Shown piece after piece: positions 1 to 8,689 of a DNA stretch of 44,674 nt. Below the pieces are notes generated by a model. That model was given only the letters and a program-made list of their open reading frames with translations, was not told the DNA's origin and ran no database searches. Source of the DNA: Duncaniella sp. (GTDB lineage Bacteria > Bacteroidota > Bacteroidia > Bacteroidales > Muribaculaceae); the NCBI RefSeq assembly GCF_029054785.1, contig NZ_JAIDEN010000025.1:1-44674 (forward strand), given 5' to 3'. Made by a program: the position numbers and the translations under genes. Numbering within the stretch: position 1 is the stretch's first letter; each line of letters starts with the position of its first letter.

Positions 1-1374
1 AACCTGCTCGGCTTCAGCCTTGCAGAGATACTGAAAGCCTGTGGCAACCGCGTCATCAAGACCAACATAGTCAATGACCGCGGCATCCACATCTGCAAAT
101 CTATGCTCGCATGGAAAAAATGGGGCGAAGGTGCCACTCCGGAATCGACCGGTAAGAAAGGCGACCATCTTATCGGTGACTTCTATGTGCTCTTTGACAA
201 GCACTACAAAGCCGAACTCAAGGACCTTGAAGAAAAAGGCATGACCAAGGAAGAGGCCGAAGCCGCCTCTCCCCTCATGAAAGAGGCCCGCGAGATGCTC
301 GTGAAGTGGGAAAACAAAGATCCTGAAATCCGCGCTCTCTGGGAAATGATGAACTCATGGGTCTATGCAGGTTTCGACGAGACCTACAAACGCATGGGCG
401 TCGACTTCGACAAGATCTACTACGAGAGCGAGACATATCTCGAAGGCAAGGAAAAGGTGCTCGAAGGCCTCGAAGCCGGAAAGATGTACCGCAAGGAAGA
501 CGGATCTGTCTGGGCCGACCTGACAGGTGAAGGTCTTGACCACAAGCTGCTCCTCCGCAGCGACGGCACCTCTGTCTACATGACCCAGGACATCGGCACC
601 GCCAAGCTCCGCTATCGCGACTACCCGATCGACAAGATGATCTATGTGGTCGGCAACGAACAGAACTATCACTTCCAGGTGCTCTCCATCCTTCTCGACC
701 GTCTCGGATTCAAGTGGGGCAAGGACCTCGTCCACTTCTCCTACGGCATGGTCGAACTGCCAGAAGGCAAAATGAAGTCACGCGAAGGAACCGTTGTCGA
801 CGCTGACGATCTCATGGACGACATGGTATCGACCGCCCGCACCGTCTCGGCTGAACTCGGCAAACTCGACGGTCTGAGCGCAGAGGAAATCGACAACATC
901 TCCGAAACCGTCGGACTTGGCGCACTGAAATACTTCCTCCTCAAGGTCGACCCGCGCAAGAACATGACTTTCAACCCCAAAGAGTCAATCGATTTCAACG
1001 GCAACACAGGACCCTTCATCCAGTACACCTACGCCCGAATCTGTTCCGTACTCCGCAAGTCGGCAGAAGAAGGCATGGAGATCACTGACTACGCAACAGT
1101 TGTGCCCGGAGAAAAAGAGATCTCCCTCATCCAGGCTCTCGCCGACTTCCCCGCAACAGTCCAGGCCGCAGGCCAGACATACAGCCCGGCACTCATCGCC
1201 AACTATGTCTATGACCTCGTGAAGATCTACAACCAGTTCTACCATGACTGCTCGATCCTCAAGGAAACAGACATCGCCGTGCGCTCACTGCGTCTTGAAC
1301 TCAGCCGCCAGACCGCACGCGTGATAAGAACAGGCATGAACCTGCTCGGCATCAACGTTCCTGAACGTATGTAA
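1..1374 (+). CDS. argS: Arginyl-tRNA synthetase, 3' part (5' end outside window)
   Basis: Class I aminoacyl-tRNA synthetase that charges tRNA-Arg in the cytoplasm. The reading frame is open from the first base, so 457 codons of the C-terminal part are present and the N-terminal domain with the HIGH motif lies outside. The visible start, NLLGFSLAEIL followed by NDRGIHICKSM, is the stretch right after HIGH in ArgRS. GKMKSREGTVVDADDL is the KMSKS-equivalent region; ArgRS typically has a degenerate form. The C-terminal anticodon-binding helical domain includes FIQYTYARICSVLRK and ends RTGMNLLGINVPERM. A Bax-inhibitor family gene follows after about 60 bp on the same strand. Identification is firm. 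Confidence 0.97.
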   Translation, partial: NLLGFSLAEILKACGNRVIKTNIVNDRGIHICKSMLAWKKWGEGATPESTGKKGDHLIGDFYVLFDKHYKAELKDLEEKGMTKEEAEAASPLMKEAREMLVKWENKDPEIRALWEMMNSWVYAGFDETYKRMGVDFDKIYYESETYLEGKEKVLEGLEAGKMYRKEDGSVWADLTGEGLDHKLLLRSDGTSVYMTQDIGTAKLRYRDYPIDKMIYVVGNEQNYHFQVLSILLDRLGFKWGKDLVHFSYGMVELPEGKMKSREGTVVDADDLMDDMVSTARTVSAELGKLDGLSAEEIDNISETVGLGALKYFLLKVDPRKNMTFNPKESIDFNGNTGPFIQYTYARICSVLRKSAEEGMEITDYATVVPGEKEISLIQALADFPATVQAAGQTYSPALIANYVYDLVKIYNQFYHDCSILKETDIAVRSLRLELSRQTARVIRTGMNLLGINVPERM

Positions 1375-1434
1375 GACTGAATTGTTCTATCTATGAACAG
1401 ATACATTGATTATTAAATTAATTTATAAAAAAGT

Positions 1435-2178
1435 ATGAATTACAATCAGCAGACTCCTCCTCCCTATTTCGGAGGCGGCAACGACTACAATAACTATCAC
1501 AACTCCCAGCAGCAAGCCATCCAGACCACATCTTCTGTGATGAAGCGCGTCTATTTCAAAATGTTCCTCGGCCTGCTTGTGACGGCATTTATCTCCCTTT
1601 TCTGCGCCAGCTCGACAGGCTACATGAGCTTCATGCTCACACACAGTATTTTCTATTGGGGACTCCTGATTGCCGAAGTCGGCATCGTGATCTATATGTC
1701 ATCCCGTCTGATGCGTATCTCCTCGACAACGGCCAACATGCTCTTCTTTGTCTTCGCAGCCATCAACGGTCTGGCTCTCGCGCCGATCTTCCTGATCTAC
1801 ACGATGACATCCATCGCCAAGACATTCTTCATCTGCGCCGGCACCTTCGGTGCAATGAGCGTCTATGGCTACTTCACCACAAAAGATCTCACAAAATGGG
1901 GCAACTTCCTTCTGTATGCCCTTTTCGGACTGATCATCGCCTCGATTGTCAACATCTTCACCAAAAGCACCCAGCTTGACTGGATCATCTCGATCGCAGG
2001 AGTCCTGATCTTCATCGGTCTCACCGCATGGGACACCCAGAAGATCAAGCAGCTGGCCCTCAACACTCCTCCGGCCTACGCAAGCCATCTTGCCACAATC
2101 GGTGCATTGAATCTCTATCTCGACTTCATCAACCTCTTCCTCTATCTTCTCCGCTTCTTCGGCAACCAGCGTGACTGA
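1435..2178 (+). CDS. Bax inhibitor-1/YccA family membrane protein
   Basis: Integral membrane protein of 247 aa of the BI-1/YccA (UPF0005, TMBIM) superfamily; bacterial members are linked to membrane-protein quality control or calcium leak. A hydrophilic Gln/Pro/Tyr/Asn-rich N-terminus of about 35 residues precedes roughly seven hydrophobic helices. The C-terminal pattern, GLTAWDTQKIKQ followed by GALNLYLDFINLFLYLLRFFG, is the family signature, with the conserved Asp residues in the last helices. The ATG at 1435 follows an AT-rich 60-bp spacer after argS with no clear TAnnTTTG box, so it may be read through from argS. The molecular function here is inferred from family only. Confidence 0.9.
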   Translation: MNYNQQTPPPYFGGGNDYNNYHNSQQQAIQTTSSVMKRVYFKMFLGLLVTAFISLFCASSTGYMSFMLTHSIFYWGLLIAEVGIVIYMSSRLMRISSTTANMLFFVFAAINGLALAPIFLIYTMTSIAKTFFICAGTFGAMSVYGYFTTKDLTKWGNFLLYALFGLIIASIVNIFTKSTQLDWIISIAGVLIFIGLTAWDTQKIKQLALNTPPAYASHLATIGALNLYLDFINLFLYLLRFFGNQRD

Positions 2179-2212
2179 TAATTTTAAATCAATTACACAT
2201 TAATATATAATA

Positions 2213-3415
2213 ATGGCAAAAGTCGTAATCATCGGAGCAGGCGGTGTCGGAACCGTAGTCGCTCACAAGTGTGCCCAGCACCCCGAAGTTTTCACCGAAA
2301 TAGTCATCGCTTCGCGCACCCGCAGCAAGTGTGACGCCATTGTAGAGGCCATCGGAAAGCCCAACATCAGCTCGGACGTTGTCGATGCCGACAGCGTTCC
2401 CCAGCTCGTCGAGCTTTTCAACCGCCACAAACCCGAACTCGTCATCAATGTGGCTCTTCCCTATCAGGACCTCACCATCATGGACGCCTGTCTCATCTGC
2501 GGAGTCAACTATCTTGACACCGCCAACTATGAGCCAAAGGACGTGGCCCATTTCGAATACTCATGGCAGTGGGCCTACAAACAGCGCTTCGAGGAAGCCG
2601 GACTGACAGCTATCCTCGGCTGTGGCTTCGACCCCGGAGTCTCCGGAGTGTTCACCGCCTATGCCGCCAAACACTACTTCTCTGACATGCAGTATCTCGA
2701 CATCGTCGACTGCAACGGCGGAGACCACGGCAAAGCTTTTGCCACCAACTTCAATCCCGAAATCAACATCCGCGAGATCACTCAGAACGGACGTTACTAT
2801 CAGGATGGTAAATGGGTGACAACAGGTCCTCTCGAAATCCACAAGACACTCACCTATCCCAACATCGGCGAGCGTGAAAGCTATCTTCTCTACCACGAAG
2901 AACTTGAATCACTCGTCAAGAACTATCCGTCGATCAAACGTGCCCGTTTCTGGATGACCTTCGGTCAGGAATATCTCACACACCTGCGTGTGATCCAGAA
3001 CATCGGCATGGCCCGCATCGACGAGGTCGACTACAACGGTCAGAAGATCGTGCCTCTCCAGTTCCTCAAAGCCGTTCTCCCCAATCCTCAGGATCTCGGC
3101 GAGAACTATCAGGGCGAAACCTCGATCGGCTGCCGCATCGAAGGTCTCGACAAGGAAGGCAAGCCCCTCACATACTACATCTGGAACAACTGCTCTCACC
3201 AGGCCGCATATCATGAAACCGGCATGCAGGCTGTCAGCTACACTACCGGTGTGCCCGCTATGGTAGGCGCAATGATGTTCCTGACCGGCAAATGGGTCAA
3301 ACCCGGCGTCAACAACGTCGAGGAATTCGATCCCGATCCGTTCCTCGCAGAACTCGCCAAAGACGGTCTGCCCTGGAACGAAGAGTTCAACCTCAACCTT
3401 GAAGTGAATGAATAA
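2213..3415 (+). CDS. Saccharopine dehydrogenase family: carboxy(nor)spermidine dehydrogenase
   Basis: Predicted cytoplasmic NADPH-dependent enzyme that condenses aspartate-semialdehyde with a diamine (putrescine or diaminopropane) to carboxyspermidine or carboxynorspermidine, the alternative spermidine route known in Vibrio and Bacteroides. The 400-aa protein opens with a Rossmann motif VVIIGAGGVGTVVAHK, then IVIASRT and LPYQDLTIMDACL, and has GCGFDPGVSGVFTAYAAKH in the middle, all typical of the CANSDH/CASDH branch rather than lysine-forming saccharopine dehydrogenase. The partner decarboxylase is not adjacent. The ATG lies 34 bp after the BI-1 gene. A strong terminator follows at 3451. Carboxyspermidine versus carboxynorspermidine specificity cannot be told from sequence. 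Confidence 0.88.
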   Translation: MAKVVIIGAGGVGTVVAHKCAQHPEVFTEIVIASRTRSKCDAIVEAIGKPNISSDVVDADSVPQLVELFNRHKPELVINVALPYQDLTIMDACLICGVNYLDTANYEPKDVAHFEYSWQWAYKQRFEEAGLTAILGCGFDPGVSGVFTAYAAKHYFSDMQYLDIVDCNGGDHGKAFATNFNPEINIREITQNGRYYQDGKWVTTGPLEIHKTLTYPNIGERESYLLYHEELESLVKNYPSIKRARFWMTFGQEYLTHLRVIQNIGMARIDEVDYNGQKIVPLQFLKAVLPNPQDLGENYQGETSIGCRIEGLDKEGKPLTYYIWNNCSHQAAYHETGMQAVSYTTGVPAMVGAMMFLTGKWVKPGVNNVEEFDPDPFLAELAKDGLPWNEEFNLNLEVNE

Positions 3416-3450
3416 ACGATGACTCCAAGAGTCTGAACCAAATTTCCCTT

Positions 3451-3505
3451 CCTCGGACAGACTGGCTGCGATCTGTCAACATAATGCCAGTCCGTCCGAG
3501 GTTTT
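3451..3505 (+). terminator. Rho-independent terminator after the polyamine dehydrogenase
   Basis: A 16-bp stem pairs 3451-3466 (CCTCGGACAGACTGGC) with 3486-3501 through one G-T wobble, with a 19-nt loop, followed by TTTT at 3502. It ends the dehydrogenase transcript. The next gene starts only 20 bp further on, so that gene needs its own promoter inside or before this element, or is read through. Confidence 0.85.
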
Positions 3506-3525
3506 CTATTTCACCTTAAACCACC

Positions 3526-5982
3526 ATGCTGAAACAGCTCCTGACATTCGGCGCGCTCTCCGCCATACCATTCATCACAATCTCAGCCACCACGGACCAC
3601 AGATTAGGACCGGACACACTGCTGCTGACCTCCGATCCGGCCGCAGCGTCAGCGTCATCGCCATACACATTCAACGACCCCGCAAAGGCATTCGAGGCCA
3701 TCAACAAGAGCGGTTCCACAAACATTGTGCTTCTGGTCGAACCCGGAGTCTACTGGCTCGACGATCCGGATGATCCTGCCATCAGACGCAATCCGCAGAA
3801 CTCAGGATCCGTCCCCTACGCCGTCGAAATCAGCTGTGACACCCTGTCGCTGACCGGACTTTCCGACAATCCTGAAGACATTGTCTTCGCCGTCAACCGC
3901 GGGCAGACCCAGGGAGCGCTCGGCAACTTCACCATGATCCATTTCAAAGGCCACAGCCTCCGGACTGAGAACATGACGTTCGGCAACTACTGCAACGTGG
4001 ATCTCGTCTATCCGCGCGATCCGAAACTGAACCGCACAAAACGCCGCGAAGCCATCGTTCAGGCCCAGCTGGGAATCTGCGAGGACACTGACCGCCTCTT
4101 CGCCCGCAACTGCCGCTTCATCAGCCGTCTGAATCTGTGTCCATTTGTCGGCGCAAGGCGCTCGCTCTACAAGGACTGCTATTTCGAATGCACCGACGAT
4201 GCTCTAAGCGGATCAGCCGTCTATCTCGACTGCCGGTTCACATTCTTCAGCGGAAAACCATTCTACTCCACAGCCTCCACAGGCGCAGTCTTCCTGAACT
4301 GCGACATCCACACCAAAGTCAGCGGCACACAGTATCTCACCAAAGTTCCGGGCATGGTGACCATGATTGACACCCGCTGGACTTCCGACAATCCCGTGAC
4401 GCTCCAGTGGACTCGCGACGTATCTTCACAGCGATGCTACCAGAGCAACATCTCGCTCAACGGCTCGCCGGTCAACATCGACGCCGCCCGCCCCGGTCTC
4501 AGTTCAGTCATCAGCGGGTCACCGCTTCTGCTTGCCTATAAAGTCACTGACGGAAATCAGACCGTCTACAACACCCCCAATCTCCTTGCGGGCGACGACG
4601 GCTGGGACCCGCTCAGCCAACTTCCGAAGATAAAAGAACTCGAAACCCGGATGGCCAAACCTCTGACCGGACTTCCCGTAGCCTTACGGCTCAACTCTCC
4701 GGCGAAAAAGCTCGCAGCGCAGAACGACAGCCTGCCCCTCACCCCCTCCTTACGCCTGTGGGGCGACTATCCCGCTTCCGTCAGCACCTCTGCACTTACC
4801 TGGAACGCCCCGACAACCCTCAGGCTTGTCAGATCAGACGGACAGACCACAGCCGTCAGCGCCAACAGCTTTCCACGCGAGATGGACTGCGAAATCTCAG
4901 CTTCGTCAGCCGACGGACTGACAGGCGCCACAACGGTCACCGTTGCCGCCAACCTCAAGCCGGCCCCGCATTTCACCTCATCACCGGTCATCACCATTGA
5001 CAAAAAGGCTCTCACTCTAAGCTATCAGCTATCTGATGGCGAACGCGATGACAGCTATATTGTATGGTACCGCTCGACCCGCCCCGACCATTCTGACAGC
5101 ACCGCAATCCGCCACGGACGCGGTTCAAGCGCGCGGATCTATCCCCTGACCTGCGCCGACCGTGGCTTCTACATCTCCGCGTCAGTTTCGCCCAAAGGAT
5201 CCGACACCCATCAGGGACTTCCGGCAAAAGCGTCGATGGCAGAAGCCGTGTCCATCAAAACTCTTTGGTCACTGCAAAAGAACGAGAAAGCGATCCTAAC
5301 ATCTTTTGCAGAAGTACCCATCCGCAAAGGCACACCCGGTCGCCAAGGCTTCTGGCATTTCGATACATTCAAGCCTGCCGACACCTCAGACCACGACTGG
5401 ACTCCTGACGAAAATCTCAGCTGGTACTACGGCAAAGCCACTGACGCAGCTACCGGTACAGGACTTGTGCAGGCCACACGCGGCGCCCGCTTTTTCTACA
5501 CCCCTGTCCGTGAAAACTGCCGCAACATGCGCGTGAGTCTCATCGCCGAACCCTGCAAAGGACCGGGTCAAGGCTTCGGAAGCGCCACGGGCCAATATAT
5601 GGACATCTGCATAAAATTCGACCCTGTCACCCTGACCGGCTACGCACTCCGAATCGAACGCACACCCGACTATGACAAGGCAGTCACATTCACCCTTGTG
5701 AAATATGACAACGGCAAAGTCAGTCCCGTGAGCGAGAGCACTGCATCCGACTGTTTCCGCAACCCCTGCACGATCATCGTCGAAATGCGCGGTGACAAAC
5801 TCTCAGCCCTTGCGCGCACAGACAAACCCCGGTCGCAGACCGGAAATCCAGCGGTCAGACCTGACGTAAGCCTGTCAGCCACAGTAGCCCCGACAGCCGG
5901 AACCTCCGTAGCCGTCCAGCACACAGGATCGGTCGGAGCCTCCGCCACACTTCTGCGCGACCTTGAAATCAACTGGGAGTGA
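3526..5982 (+). CDS. Secreted right-handed beta-helix protein, pectinesterase-like fold
   Basis: An 818-aa exported protein. A signal peptide of about 21 residues ends in ISA. Residues about 60-330 have the repetitive turns of a right-handed beta-helix and resemble pectinesterases (FKGHSLRTENMTFGNYCNVDL, later LYKDCYFECTDDALSGSAVYLDCRF). The pectinesterase catalytic pattern is only partly kept: one Asp corresponds to the DFIFG Asp, but the usual QDTLY segment reads LNLCPF. Residues about 480-560 look like an Ig-like module, and about 580-818 like a LamG/concanavalin-type C-terminal domain ending LLRDLEINWE. No PorSS-type C-terminal domain is obvious. Likely a periplasmic or surface carbohydrate-active or glycan-binding protein; substrate unknown. 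Start chosen because it gives the signal peptide. Confidence 0.8.
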   Translation: MLKQLLTFGALSAIPFITISATTDHRLGPDTLLLTSDPAAASASSPYTFNDPAKAFEAINKSGSTNIVLLVEPGVYWLDDPDDPAIRRNPQNSGSVPYAVEISCDTLSLTGLSDNPEDIVFAVNRGQTQGALGNFTMIHFKGHSLRTENMTFGNYCNVDLVYPRDPKLNRTKRREAIVQAQLGICEDTDRLFARNCRFISRLNLCPFVGARRSLYKDCYFECTDDALSGSAVYLDCRFTFFSGKPFYSTASTGAVFLNCDIHTKVSGTQYLTKVPGMVTMIDTRWTSDNPVTLQWTRDVSSQRCYQSNISLNGSPVNIDAARPGLSSVISGSPLLLAYKVTDGNQTVYNTPNLLAGDDGWDPLSQLPKIKELETRMAKPLTGLPVALRLNSPAKKLAAQNDSLPLTPSLRLWGDYPASVSTSALTWNAPTTLRLVRSDGQTTAVSANSFPREMDCEISASSADGLTGATTVTVAANLKPAPHFTSSPVITIDKKALTLSYQLSDGERDDSYIVWYRSTRPDHSDSTAIRHGRGSSARIYPLTCADRGFYISASVSPKGSDTHQGLPAKASMAEAVSIKTLWSLQKNEKAILTSFAEVPIRKGTPGRQGFWHFDTFKPADTSDHDWTPDENLSWYYGKATDAATGTGLVQATRGARFFYTPVRENCRNMRVSLIAEPCKGPGQGFGSATGQYMDICIKFDPVTLTGYALRIERTPDYDKAVTFTLVKYDNGKVSPVSESTASDCFRNPCTIIVEMRGDKLSALARTDKPRSQTGNPAVRPDVSLSATVAPTAGTSVAVQHTGSVGASATLLRDLEINWE

Positions 5983-6159
5983 CCTAAAGTGAGGTATAAC
6001 TTAGAGTATGTTTAATCACAATCGTTAAAATCTGAGCGAAATGTTTGAGGTGGATATAGTTCTGAATCGAAGCTGCATAGCGAGCTATGTAACATGCAAT
6101 GTAACCAAACACCCTTGCAATTTTTTTGCCAAACTGTTTTCGATTTAAAAAAAAGTTAC

Positions 6160-6167
6160 TACTTTCG
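6160..6167 (+). promoter_or_regulatory. Possible -7 box for the pRiA4b ORF-3-like gene
   Basis: TACTTTCG is one base off the Bacteroidota -7 consensus TAnnTTTG. T-rich sequence (TTTTC, 6137-6141) lies about 19 bp upstream in place of a good TTTG. Weak call. Confidence 0.35.
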
Positions 6168-6183
6168 CAGCATAGAAGCTTAT

Positions 6184-6207
6184 AAGCCTGCCAAGGCTTG
6201 ATTTTTT
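6184..6207 (+). promoter_or_regulatory. Terminator-like hairpin in the leader of the 6248 gene
   Basis: AAGCCT (6184-6189) pairs with AGGCTT (6194-6199) over a 4-nt loop and is followed by GATTTTTT. The short stem plus U-run lies between the possible -7 box at 6160 and the start codon at 6248, so it could attenuate the gene or end a short leader RNA. The stem is short, so the effect is uncertain. Confidence 0.4.
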
Positions 6208-6247
6208 AATTGAAAAACTGCAAAAACAAAAAAACATCTTCCATAAT

Positions 6248-6802
6248 ATGATATTCAATTTCCGCATAGTATCTGATGAAGTAGACAACTTCAAACGCGA
6301 AATTCAGATCGACGCTGACGCGACATTCCTTGATCTCCGTAACGCAATCTGCGACTCTGTCGGCTATGACAAAGGCCAGTTCAGCTCCTTCTTCCTTTGC
6401 GAAGACGGCTGGGAACGCAATCAGGAAATCTGTCTTGAAGACATGGGTTCCGACTCTTCAGAAGACGTCTACCTGATGGAAGACACCCCGCTCAGCGACT
6501 TTATCGAAGATGACGGACAGCGGATGGTCTGGGTGTTCGACTACATGACAGACCGGTCATTCTTCATCGAAATGAAAAATTCGATCCCCGGCAAAAGCCT
6601 CAAGGACCCCCTGTGCACAATCTCGATGGGCGACGCACCATCGCAGTTCATCGACCTTGACGATTTCGATGCGAAGATCGACGCAAAGGCAGCCCAGGCC
6701 GCAGCCTCGACTGATCTCGACGATGAATTCTACGGCTCGACAGAGTTCAACGAAGACGAATTTGACGCCGCAGGATTTGACGAAATGACATTCGACGAAT
6801 AA
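6248..6802 (+). CDS. Plasmid pRiA4b ORF-3-like family protein
   Basis: A 184-aa acidic cytoplasmic protein. The N-terminal 120 residues match the pRiA4b ORF-3 / IS1096 passenger TnpR-like fold: IFNFRIVSDEVDNFKREIQI, then ATFLDLRNAICDSVGYD and SSFFLCEDGW, and later MVWVFDYMTDRSFFIEM. The name is historical; nothing here suggests an active transposon. The C-terminal 50 residues are very acidic and low-complexity (DLDDEFYGSTEFNEDEFDAAG), probably disordered. It stands alone between a leader hairpin at 6184 and a strong terminator at 6890, so it is probably monocistronic. Biological role unknown. Confidence 0.85.
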   Translation: MIFNFRIVSDEVDNFKREIQIDADATFLDLRNAICDSVGYDKGQFSSFFLCEDGWERNQEICLEDMGSDSSEDVYLMEDTPLSDFIEDDGQRMVWVFDYMTDRSFFIEMKNSIPGKSLKDPLCTISMGDAPSQFIDLDDFDAKIDAKAAQAAASTDLDDEFYGSTEFNEDEFDAAGFDEMTFDE

Positions 6803-6889
6803 AACATCTCCCCCTCGGTGCGGACAGCCTCTACACTCTCCAGCCACGAAAGGCAAAGATAAAACACGATTTCACATAACGAAACAAAA

Positions 6890-6934
6890 CGTCCGGCAGT
6901 TCACCCAAAAAAGAACTGCCGGACGCTGTTTTTT
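6890..6934 (+). terminator. Rho-independent terminator
   Basis: A perfect 13-bp stem pairs 6890-6902 (CGTCCGGCAGTTC) with 6913-6925, with a 10-nt A-rich loop and TTTTTT at 6929-6934. It terminates the 6248 gene and lies before the opposing minus-strand gene that ends at 6993. Confidence 0.92.
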
Positions 6935-6992
6935 AATTCGCGGGCCCCATACCAGCCACTCTGGCGCCGCTTTCGGGGGCTACATTCTGACT

Positions 6993-7943
6993 CTACAAGC
7001 TGACTGTCACCTTCTGAGTCAGGCGGCAACCGATACTTTCCTTGAAATCACAGAGACCGACGGCAGGCACTCCGTCGGAAGAAGCCGGACCGAGGTCGAA
7101 AAACCGCAGACCGCTCGCGGCGCGTGTTTCGGAATAATGGCGTATGATATTGTATGACAGAAAATTCATCGCCCGGCAACTCCTACCCTCAGGCAGATCG
7201 CCCCAGTAGATCAGCTGAACAACCTCCGGCGAAGTCCGGTAGATGATCGCCGAAGCTATACCGAGCCCATCTTTCCTCACCATGAAAAAATCCATGTCGA
7301 TGACTTTTGAAGTAGCCATGACATCTGCCAGCGACATGTGGACCGGATAGCCGTGACTCTCATGGTTGATGCGGACAATATTGTAGACCTCGGCCATCTC
7401 ACTGTCTGTCGGATCGGCGAAACGGACAAATTCAAGACCGCTGCGGAGAGCCGCCGCAAGATTGCGCCGCGCGTTGGGCCAGAGCCTCGCGCTGAAGTCG
7501 TCGAAATCCTCCAGACAGTAGTGATAATTGAAATCGGCATGAAGCTGAGAGCCTCCGCCTCCAAGAGCGCAGAGTGTCTGACGGGTGAACATCGAACTGT
7601 CGCCGTCATAGCAGGCCGGAGGGAAAGTGATCACCACCGGTTTGCCGCAACTCTCGCCATAGGCTTTCAGTTCACGGGCAAATTCCAGGCAGAACGACAG
7701 CCGCCCGCCCCCACACTCTTCAAATCCGCCGAAAGGAGCCGAAAAAGGCGAGCGCAGCATGTCGGCACGTTCGCCCAACACGATTCCGAGCCTCTCCTTC
7801 CCCTTTCCGTCACAGAATGCAAGAAAGTGCAGCTCTTCACATTTTTCACTGTTTAGCTGATTGAATGCGACGGAGTTGAACCGATGGGCACCGGCACCGA
7901 ACAGCCGGGAATATTCTTCGGGAGTAATTCGTTTCAGTGACAC
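6993..7943 (-). CDS. GNAT/FemAB-like acyltransferase-fold protein
   Basis: A 316-aa soluble protein with two acyltransferase-like halves. The N-terminal half contains RSPFSAPFGGFEE and the C-terminal half contains WPNARRNLAAALRSGLEF, IVRINHESHGYPVHMSLADV, FFMVRKDGLGIASAIIYRT and a late FFDLGPASSDGVPAVGLCDFKESIG; this arrangement is typical of Bacteroidota FemAB/GNAT-type proteins often found in glycan or envelope loci. The start codon is GTG (7941-7943); no upstream ATG fits. It is the last gene of a minus-strand group with the YciO-like and PAP2 genes, separated by a 77-bp gap. Acceptor and donor substrates are unknown. Confidence 0.72.
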   Translation of the reverse strand: MSLKRITPEEYSRLFGAGAHRFNSVAFNQLNSEKCEELHFLAFCDGKGKERLGIVLGERADMLRSPFSAPFGGFEECGGGRLSFCLEFARELKAYGESCGKPVVITFPPACYDGDSSMFTRQTLCALGGGGSQLHADFNYHYCLEDFDDFSARLWPNARRNLAAALRSGLEFVRFADPTDSEMAEVYNIVRINHESHGYPVHMSLADVMATSKVIDMDFFMVRKDGLGIASAIIYRTSPEVVQLIYWGDLPEGRSCRAMNFLSYNIIRHYSETRAASGLRFFDLGPASSDGVPAVGLCDFKESIGCRLTQKVTVSL

Positions 7944-8020
7944 GTTTCGATAAAAAATTTAGACATACTCTTCGAGAGCAGATGTGCAAAGGGGCCTGAA
8001 ATCCACTTCAGACGCGCATT

Positions 8021-8647
8021 TTATTGCAGCTCACCTTTCCCCTCCCTGATGATCTCAGGCGCATGGCTGTCCGTGAGATCGACCACAGTCGAAGGGCCGG
8101 GAGTCCAGCCGAAATCGCCATTGCCGCTCTCGCCGTCGTCAATCAGCAACTCAGCCTGCCCCTCGAAAGAGAGAGCAAGCTCATGCGGATCAAACTCAGG
8201 GACCTCGTCGTCGACTTTCAGCGATGACGACAATATCGGATGTCCCAGGCGGGAGGCTATGGCCATAGCGATCGGATTGTCAGGGACGCGGAGTCCCACC
8301 TCCTTGCGCCCCTTGAAAACCTTTGGCAGAGAAGTGGCAGCCGGAAGCACAAAAGTGAACGGCCCCGGCAGATTGCGGCGCAGGATTCTGAAAGCCTCAT
8401 TGTCAATGCGGGCATACTCACTGGCCATCGAAATGCCGTCGCAGACCACCGAAAGCGTCTGTTTCTGCGGGTTGACACCCTTGATCCTGCAAAGTCTCTC
8501 GATAGCCCCGTTGTTGAGCGCATCACAGCCCATTGCATAGAGCGTGTCGGTCGGGTAGATGATTATCCCGCCAGAGCGCAGACAGTCGACCACCTCGTCA
8601 AGATAGCGTTCGTTGATGCTGCCGGGATACATTCGCAAGGTTTTCAT
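8021..8647 (-). CDS. YciO/YrdC/Sua5 family protein (threonylcarbamoyl-AMP synthase-like)
   Basis: A 208-aa single YrdC-domain protein. Motifs include LRSGGIIIYPTDTLYAMGCD, ICRIKGV-type LCRIKGVNPQKQTL, LPGPFTFVLPA, GLRVPDNPIA, HPILSSSLK and PSTVVDLTD near the end. The domain binds ATP and RNA; family members make threonylcarbamoyl-AMP for tRNA t6A37. The layout and the leading K-x-L-x-x-Y-P-G segment resemble E. coli YciO, whose physiological role is less clear than TsaC. I start at the ATG giving MKTLRMYPG; an in-frame ATG 39 bp upstream overlaps the preceding gene's region and adds residues not seen in homologues. The PAP2 stop lies about 40 bp upstream, suggesting co-transcription. Confidence 0.88.
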   Translation of the reverse strand: MKTLRMYPGSINERYLDEVVDCLRSGGIIIYPTDTLYAMGCDALNNGAIERLCRIKGVNPQKQTLSVVCDGISMASEYARIDNEAFRILRRNLPGPFTFVLPAATSLPKVFKGRKEVGLRVPDNPIAMAIASRLGHPILSSSLKVDDEVPEFDPHELALSFEGQAELLIDDGESGNGDFGWTPGPSTVVDLTDSHAPEIIREGKGELQ

Positions 8648-8689
8648 GAATCCGTGATTGATATGTGATATGTCTGATTTATACACCCT

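Larger units (their letters stand above)
5983..6247. other. 265-bp AT-rich intergenic region with small palindromes
   Basis: No ORF of note. From about 6000 to 6120 composition differs from both flanking genes, and there are two adjacent small palindromes (CATAGC-GA-GCTATG at 6076-6089; ACAT-GCA-ATGT at 6092-6102). A possible promoter and a terminator-like hairpin for the downstream gene lie at 6125-6207. It could hold a decayed element or an unrecognised structured RNA; nothing firmer can be said. Confidence 0.4.

Noticed and set aside
6248..6802. Name pRiA4b ORF-3/IS1096 passenger suggesting a mobile element
   Set aside because: No transposase, terminal repeats or target duplications flank it; the family name is historical.
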